A program made the translations under genes and the position numbers. A DNA stretch of 10,223 nucleotides from Anderseniella sp. (GTDB lineage Bacteria; Pseudomonadota; Alphaproteobacteria; Rhizobiales; Aestuariivirgaceae): the NCBI GenBank assembly GCA_013041995.1, contig JABDRA010000211.1:1-10223 (forward strand), written 5' to 3'. The first letter of the stretch is position 1; each line of letters opens with the position of its first letter. The notes beneath the pieces were generated by a model. It saw only the letters and a list, made by a program, of their open reading frames with translations. It did no database searches and had not been told where the DNA came from. Positions 6,178 through 10,223 of the stretch are shown piece by piece.

Positions 6178-7755
6178 TCAGGCAAACCACCAGCGGCGAT
6201 ACATGTAACCGCCATCATGATCGTAGTTTGAATTCAGGTCTCCATGCGCCAGTTTCTTGCTGTGTGCTGTCACAAAATCGTTGAACATCAATACCATGAT
6301 GCCACCGTCATCATGTAGGATGTTCTGCATTTCAGCATACATTTCACCGCGTTTGGCTTCGTTCAGTTCGGCACGGGCCGATACCAGCAATTCGTTGAAG
6401 CGCGGGTTTGTCCAGAACGTGTCGTTCCACTTTGCTTCGGCAGCATAAGCGGTCGTAAACATCCAGTCGGTCGTTGGGCGGCCGCTCCAGAACGACATGC
6501 ACCACGGTTTTTTCATCCACACATTCGACCAGTAGCCATCCGATGCTTCGCGAATGACGTTGATGTCGATATTGCATGCCTTGGCGGATTCCGACATCAG
6601 GACGGCTGCATCCAGTGATCCTGCGAACGCGGCTTCGGACGCAGACAGGTCAACTTTCAGGCTGTCCAGTCCGGCCTTCTTGAGGTGGAATCTGGATTTG
6701 TCGGGATCGTATGCATGACGCGGCTCGGGGTCGGTTGCGTACTTGATCGACTGTGAGATCGGATTGTCATTGCCAACCGAACCAAAGCCCAGCAGGATCT
6801 TCTTCACCAGTTCTTCCCGGTTGATGGCGTACTTCAGAGCAAGCCGGACATCCTTGTTGTCGAACGGCGCCATGGAGGTATTCATGGGGGCCACGTAGTG
6901 ACCAAATCCGGTGACCTGATCTATCTCCAGGCCGGGGTTCCGCTTCAACAGTGAGATTGTCTTCAGATCGGGGCGGTCGATATAGTCCACATCACCGGAA
7001 CCAAGAGCGTTCTGGCGCGCAACAACATCACTGACCGACAGCACTGTTACCTCGTCAAAATTGGCGGTGCCATAATAATTCTCGTTGCGCTTGGCTTCGA
7101 TGGTCACGCCGGCATCAAAGCGTTCCAGCTTGAACGGTCCGGTACCGTTGCCGGATGCCCAGTCCAGCTTGCCGTCCTTGGCTGGCATGATGGGCAGGTG
7201 ATAGTCGGACACAACGAAAGGAAAGTCTGCCGAGCCGGAGCTCAGCTCGAACACGACCTCATCCTTGCCGTTGGCCTTCACATCCTGGATGATCTCAAGG
7301 ATCGATTTGGCGGCAGATTTGGTATCCGGGCCCCGGTGGTGGTTGATCGAGGCGACAACATCTTCCGCGTCTAGCGATTTTCCGTCGTGGAATTCCACGC
7401 CCTTGCGCAGCTTGAACACCCAGCGGTCCACTTCTGCGGATGCTTCCCAGCTTTCCGCCAGGCCGGGAGCCGGTGAATTCTTGGTATCGATTTCGACCAG
7501 ATAGTCATAAGGGATGTAGCCCAGATCACCGACGTGGGAGTTTTCCCAGGTACCGGGATCGAGCGAGTCGGTTGTTGAGCCGTGACCGACGGCGGATTTA
7601 AGATGTCCGCCTTTTTTGGGTGTTGCCCGCGCGGTTGCAGAAAACAGGTTGTCGCCGGCCGCCACGGTCAATCCTGCTGCCACCGAAAGCTGAATAAAAT
7701 CCCTGCGCCCCATTTTGCCCGCCGAGACGAGTGATTTCATCTTGTCGATATCCAT
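6178..7755 (-). CDS. Periplasmic substrate-binding protein of peptide-type ABC importer (SBP family 5), Tat-exported
   Basis: Binds the substrate in the periplasm and delivers it to the two permeases; 525 residues, usual for the DppA/OppA family. The N-terminus carries a Tat-type signal: GRRDFIQ (16-22), the hydrophobic stretch LSVAAGLTVAAG (23-34), and a probable signal-peptidase site after ARA (42-44). The family signature is at 112-138 (WVFKLRKGVEFHDGK, then DAEDV). Later come the substrate-frame segment GTGPFKLERF (204-213) and MAPFDNKDVRLALKYAINRE (295-314). The C-terminus GGYMYRRWWFA is complete. ATG 7755 has AGGGAG 6 nt upstream (7762-7767); in-frame ATGs at codons 6 and 15 are weaker. 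It starts 33 nt after the ligase stop. Peptides are the default guess, but the family also takes nickel, opines, sugars and other solutes, so the ligand is open. Confidence 0.94.
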   Translation of the reverse strand: MDIDKMKSLVSAGKMGRRDFIQLSVAAGLTVAAGDNLFSATARATPKKGGHLKSAVGHGSTTDSLDPGTWENSHVGDLGYIPYDYLVEIDTKNSPAPGLAESWEASAEVDRWVFKLRKGVEFHDGKSLDAEDVVASINHHRGPDTKSAAKSILEIIQDVKANGKDEVVFELSSGSADFPFVVSDYHLPIMPAKDGKLDWASGNGTGPFKLERFDAGVTIEAKRNENYYGTANFDEVTVLSVSDVVARQNALGSGDVDYIDRPDLKTISLLKRNPGLEIDQVTGFGHYVAPMNTSMAPFDNKDVRLALKYAINREELVKKILLGFGSVGNDNPISQSIKYATDPEPRHAYDPDKSRFHLKKAGLDSLKVDLSASEAAFAGSLDAAVLMSESAKACNIDINVIREASDGYWSNVWMKKPWCMSFWSGRPTTDWMFTTAYAAEAKWNDTFWTNPRFNELLVSARAELNEAKRGEMYAEMQNILHDDGGIMVLMFNDFVTAHSKKLAHGDLNSNYDHDGGYMYRRWWFA

Positions 7756-7788
7756 GATTTTCTCCCTGGTTCCTTGAAAGCCGTAACT

Positions 7789-9375
7789 CTATTGGGCGAC
7801 CAATGTCAGGAGTGTGTCAAGATGATCGGCCTCATTGGCAGGTTTGTCCCAGCGAATGCGGTGAATGCGGGGAAACCGCATGGCGATGCCGGACTTGTGC
7901 CGGGTTGACGGCTGCACGGCATCAAATGCAACTTCAAATACCAGGTCGGGCTTGACCGCGCGCACCGGTCCGAACCGGTCGGTTGTGTTGTCGCGGACAA
8001 ACTTGTCGAGCTTCTTGAGCTCTGCATCGGTGAACCCGGAATAGGCCTTGCCGACAGGCACCAGTTCGTCCTTGCCGTCTTCGCCGGTGCGCCAGGCGCC
8101 AAACGTATAGTCGGAGTAGAACGATGACCGCTTGCCGGAGCCGCGCTGGGCATACATCACCACGCAGTCGGCGGTGAGCGCGTCGCGCTTCCACTTGAAC
8201 CAGTGTCCTCTCGGCCGGCCGGCCAGATAGGGAGACGCGATGCGCTTCAGCATCAGGCCTTCAATATTGGCGTCGCGCGCGCCATCGCGCAGAACCGTCA
8301 GCTCATCAAAAGTCTTGAACTCGATGACCTCGCTCAAAGATGCGTGCGAAAATTCGTTCACTGCCAGCAAGTCTTCCAGATGCTTGCGCCGCGCCGTGAA
8401 GTCGAGCGCGCGGAGGTCATCACCATGATGGAACAACAGGTCGTAAAACCGGATGTGCGCCGGATAATCCTTCACCATTGCAGCACTGACCGTCTTGCGG
8501 TTGAGACGTTGCTGAAGATCATTGAAAGGGGCGATGTCGCCGTCGCGCAGCACCAGCAATTCGCCATCTGCCACGCCGGAAAAGCCCAGGAATGCATCGG
8601 CGATGTCGGGGAACGCCTTCGATATATCATCACCGGTGCGCGAATACAGCCGCAAGTCTTGCCCGTTTCCCGCCAGTTGCACCCTTATGCCGTCCCATTT
8701 CCATTCGGTGACCCACTCTGCCGGCGCAAGCTTGGCAAGATCGCCGTCTTCCAGCGGGTGGGCCAGCATGACCGGTCTGAATACCGGCGTATCACCCGGG
8801 TCGGGTCTGTCGGCCCTACCGTCCAGCCAGGCAAACAGGTTTTCATAGGGAAGCTCTATACTGTGCCAAATCTCCTCGACGTCTGCCACGTCATGGTCAA
8901 ATGCTTGCGCAATGGCTGTCTTGGCGAGGCGTGCCGACACGCCGATGCGAAGTCCGCCGGTGACCAGCTTGAGCAGGGCCCAGCGGCCATTGGCATCGAG
9001 AGCATCCATCCAGCCAGCCAGCACCGGTCCGGCGTCTGCGCGCTTGAGCGATTGCAGTGTTTCGTAAATTTCGCTCAGTGACGGTACCGGTGCATCTGTG
9101 TTGTGTACCGGCCACAACAGCGAAACCGTCTCTGCTGTATCTCCCACATAATCCCGCGACAGCTTGTAGAGCACCGGATCGACATGCGGTTCCAAAAGCT
9201 CTGCCACCAGGCGCCGGAACGGCAGGCGCAGGTTCAGGCCGTCCGTCAGGGCAGCCAGCGCAATGCCGCGATCCGGATCGGGCGTGGCGCGGAAATAGGC
9301 CTGCATCAACTCAAGCTTGGCATTGCGTGAGCTGGTGAAGGCGAGACGGTTCATCAGTTCGGCGAAGGCATGCAT
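7789..9375 (-). CDS. ATP-dependent DNA ligase of the ligase-associated repair cassette
   Basis: Seals nicks in duplex DNA using ATP through a ligase-AMP intermediate. The 528 residues show an N-terminal DNA-binding domain (about 1-195), a nucleotidyltransferase domain (about 200-400) and an OB-fold domain (about 400-528). Nucleotidyltransferase motifs are in order: I KWDG with the AMP-accepting K226, Ia SRTGDD (245-250), III DGELLV (270-275), IIIa FYDLLF (310-315), IV EGLMLKR (372-378) and V WFKWKRD (392-398). The C-terminal RHKSGIAMRFPRIHRIRWDK (492-511) is motif VI-like. It has no LigD-type polymerase or phosphoesterase domain. Length and sequence fit the bacterial ligase type found next to a beta-CASP exonuclease, as here. 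ATG 9375 follows AGGGAGAG (9383-9390) by 7 nt and starts 4 nt after the exonuclease stop; a 13-codon upstream extension is unlikely. It would supplement the essential NAD-dependent LigA. Confidence 0.93.
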   Translation of the reverse strand: MHAFAELMNRLAFTSSRNAKLELMQAYFRATPDPDRGIALAALTDGLNLRLPFRRLVAELLEPHVDPVLYKLSRDYVGDTAETVSLLWPVHNTDAPVPSLSEIYETLQSLKRADAGPVLAGWMDALDANGRWALLKLVTGGLRIGVSARLAKTAIAQAFDHDVADVEEIWHSIELPYENLFAWLDGRADRPDPGDTPVFRPVMLAHPLEDGDLAKLAPAEWVTEWKWDGIRVQLAGNGQDLRLYSRTGDDISKAFPDIADAFLGFSGVADGELLVLRDGDIAPFNDLQQRLNRKTVSAAMVKDYPAHIRFYDLLFHHGDDLRALDFTARRKHLEDLLAVNEFSHASLSEVIEFKTFDELTVLRDGARDANIEGLMLKRIASPYLAGRPRGHWFKWKRDALTADCVVMYAQRGSGKRSSFYSDYTFGAWRTGEDGKDELVPVGKAYSGFTDAELKKLDKFVRDNTTDRFGPVRAVKPDLVFEVAFDAVQPSTRHKSGIAMRFPRIHRIRWDKPANEADHLDTLLTLVAQ

Positions 9376-9379
9376 TGGC

Positions 9380-10223
9380 TCACTCTCCCTCGTCTTCAAA
9401 ACCGACCAGGGCAAGTGCTCTGCCCTTCAGGCCCATGCTGGAGATCTGGTGCAACAGCGCATCTTCCCTGCCATGGGTCACCCAGATTTCACCCGCCTCG
9501 ACATCTGCTATGGTCTGCAGCAGTTCCGGCCAGTCGGCATGGTCGGACACGATAATGGGAAACTCCGCGCCGCGCTGGCGGGCTCGTGCCCGAACCCGCA
9601 TCCAGCCTGAGGCAAACGCCGTCAACGGATCGCTCATGCGCCGTGACCAGCGATCGGCAATCGCAGATGGCGGACACAGCACCAGTTGGCCTTGCAAGGC
9701 CTCCGGCGGTTCATCGGCGACAGGCCGTAGCTCTCCAAGTTCCACGCCCTGCGTCGTATAATAGTCACACAAGCCTCGCAGCGCGCCATGCAGAAAGATC
9801 GGTTTGTCATAACCTGCTGCGCGGACCAGGGAGATCATGCGCTGGCATTTGCCAAGCCCATAGACGCCGAGCAGATGCGTGCGCTGTGGCGCTGCGCCAA
9901 GCGACGCAACCAGGCGGGCGGCTTCGGTGGCGGCGTTTTCGTGTACAAAGACCGGCAGGCCGAACGTGGCTTCGGTGATGAAAAGATCACATTTGACCAC
10001 TTCAAAACCGGCGCACGTCGGATCGGCGGCGCGCTTGTAATCACCTGATACAACGGCACGATAACCCTGCCAGTCCAGGATGACCTGGGCTGCGCCCAGT
10101 ATGTGCCCGGCGGGCGCCATGCCCACATCAACGCCATTGATCGAAATGGTCTCACCGTAATCTACCGCCTGCAGGTTTTCACCGGCCCGCTCGCCATAGC
10201 GTACCTGCATGATGTCGAGCGTT
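9380..10223 (-). CDS. Ligase-associated beta-CASP/metallo-beta-lactamase exonuclease, N-terminus outside window
   Basis: Predicted metal-dependent DNA nuclease acting with the adjacent ligase, related to mRNA 3'-end processing (CPSF73-like) factors. The 280 visible residues are open through the right edge, so the N-terminal part with the expected HxHxDH metal motif is not in the window. An internal ATG at 10210 is not the true start, because the preceding codons (TLDI) continue the frame. Visible motifs are AGHILGAAQV (metal H40), SGDYKR (D61), FITEATFGLPVF (E84), GLGKCQRM (122-129, beta-CASP part), SDHADWPELL (H228) and VTHGRED (H250). Residues are numbered from the first complete codon. The layout suits the 'exonuclease, ligase-associated DNA damage response' family, usually about 330-340 residues. 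Its stop is 4 nt from the ligase start, so both are surely co-transcribed. Confidence 0.9.
   Translation of the reverse strand, partial: TLDIMQVRYGERAGENLQAVDYGETISINGVDVGMAPAGHILGAAQVILDWQGYRAVVSGDYKRAADPTCAGFEVVKCDLFITEATFGLPVFVHENAATEAARLVASLGAAPQRTHLLGVYGLGKCQRMISLVRAAGYDKPIFLHGALRGLCDYYTTQGVELGELRPVADEPPEALQGQLVLCPPSAIADRWSRRMSDPLTAFASGWMRVRARARQRGAEFPIIVSDHADWPELLQTIADVEAGEIWVTHGREDALLHQISSMGLKGRALALVGFEDEGE
9383..9390 (-). promoter_or_regulatory. Ribosome-binding site deciding the ligase start
   Basis: AGGGAGAG on the minus strand, 7 nt before ATG 9375 and overlapping the last codons of the exonuclease gene. It favours the 528-residue ligase over a 541-residue frame starting further upstream inside the exonuclease gene. 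Confidence 0.65.

Noticed and set aside
8203..9081. 292-codon open frame on the plus strand opposite the ligase
   Set aside because: It lies wholly antisense to a ligase with every catalytic motif. Long antisense frames are common in GC-biased genes, and its translation shows no domain.

Overview
The window reads as chromosomal DNA of a moderately GC-rich alphaproteobacterium, probably of the Rhizobiales/Rhodobacterales kind. This placement is inferred from protein style, GC-biased codon use and gene content; no rRNA or other taxonomic marker is present. No CRISPR array, tRNA, insertion sequence or phage gene is visible. All genes but one lie on the minus strand, so the text below follows them from high to low coordinates.

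Right end (10223 to 7789): a DNA-repair pair. A beta-CASP/metallo-beta-lactamase exonuclease, whose N-terminus lies outside the window, is followed after 4 nt by a complete ATP-dependent DNA ligase. Together they match the first two members of the known bacterial 'ligase-associated DNA damage response' cassette (exonuclease, ligase, Lhr-type DEXH helicase, metallophosphoesterase). The helicase and phosphoesterase are not next to them here.

Centre (7755 to 2451): a complete peptide-type (Dpp/Opp-like) ABC importer operon begins only 33 nt after the ligase stop. Its order is a Tat-exported family-5 substrate-binding protein, a DppB-like permease, a DppC-like permease, and one fused ATPase with two nucleotide-binding domains. 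The last three genes overlap (4 nt and 11 nt), which suggests translational coupling. The binding-protein gene is separated from them by a 193-nt spacer with three inverted repeats. One of these looks like an intrinsic terminator, which would explain more binding protein being made than membrane complex.

Left part: a plus-strand GNAT acetyltransferase (1704-2300) converges on the importer operon. Between them is what looks like a frameshifted remnant of a small helix-turn-helix protein. A 379-nt spacer with two short inverted repeats separates the GNAT gene from a divergent class I photolyase that runs off the left edge (1324 to 1).

The enzyme families are clear from motifs. The importer's substrate, the acetyltransferase's substrate and the promoters are not determined. 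I see no wholly new system. The points most worth checking are the interrupted repair cassette, the attenuator-like spacer in the importer operon, and the HTH remnant.
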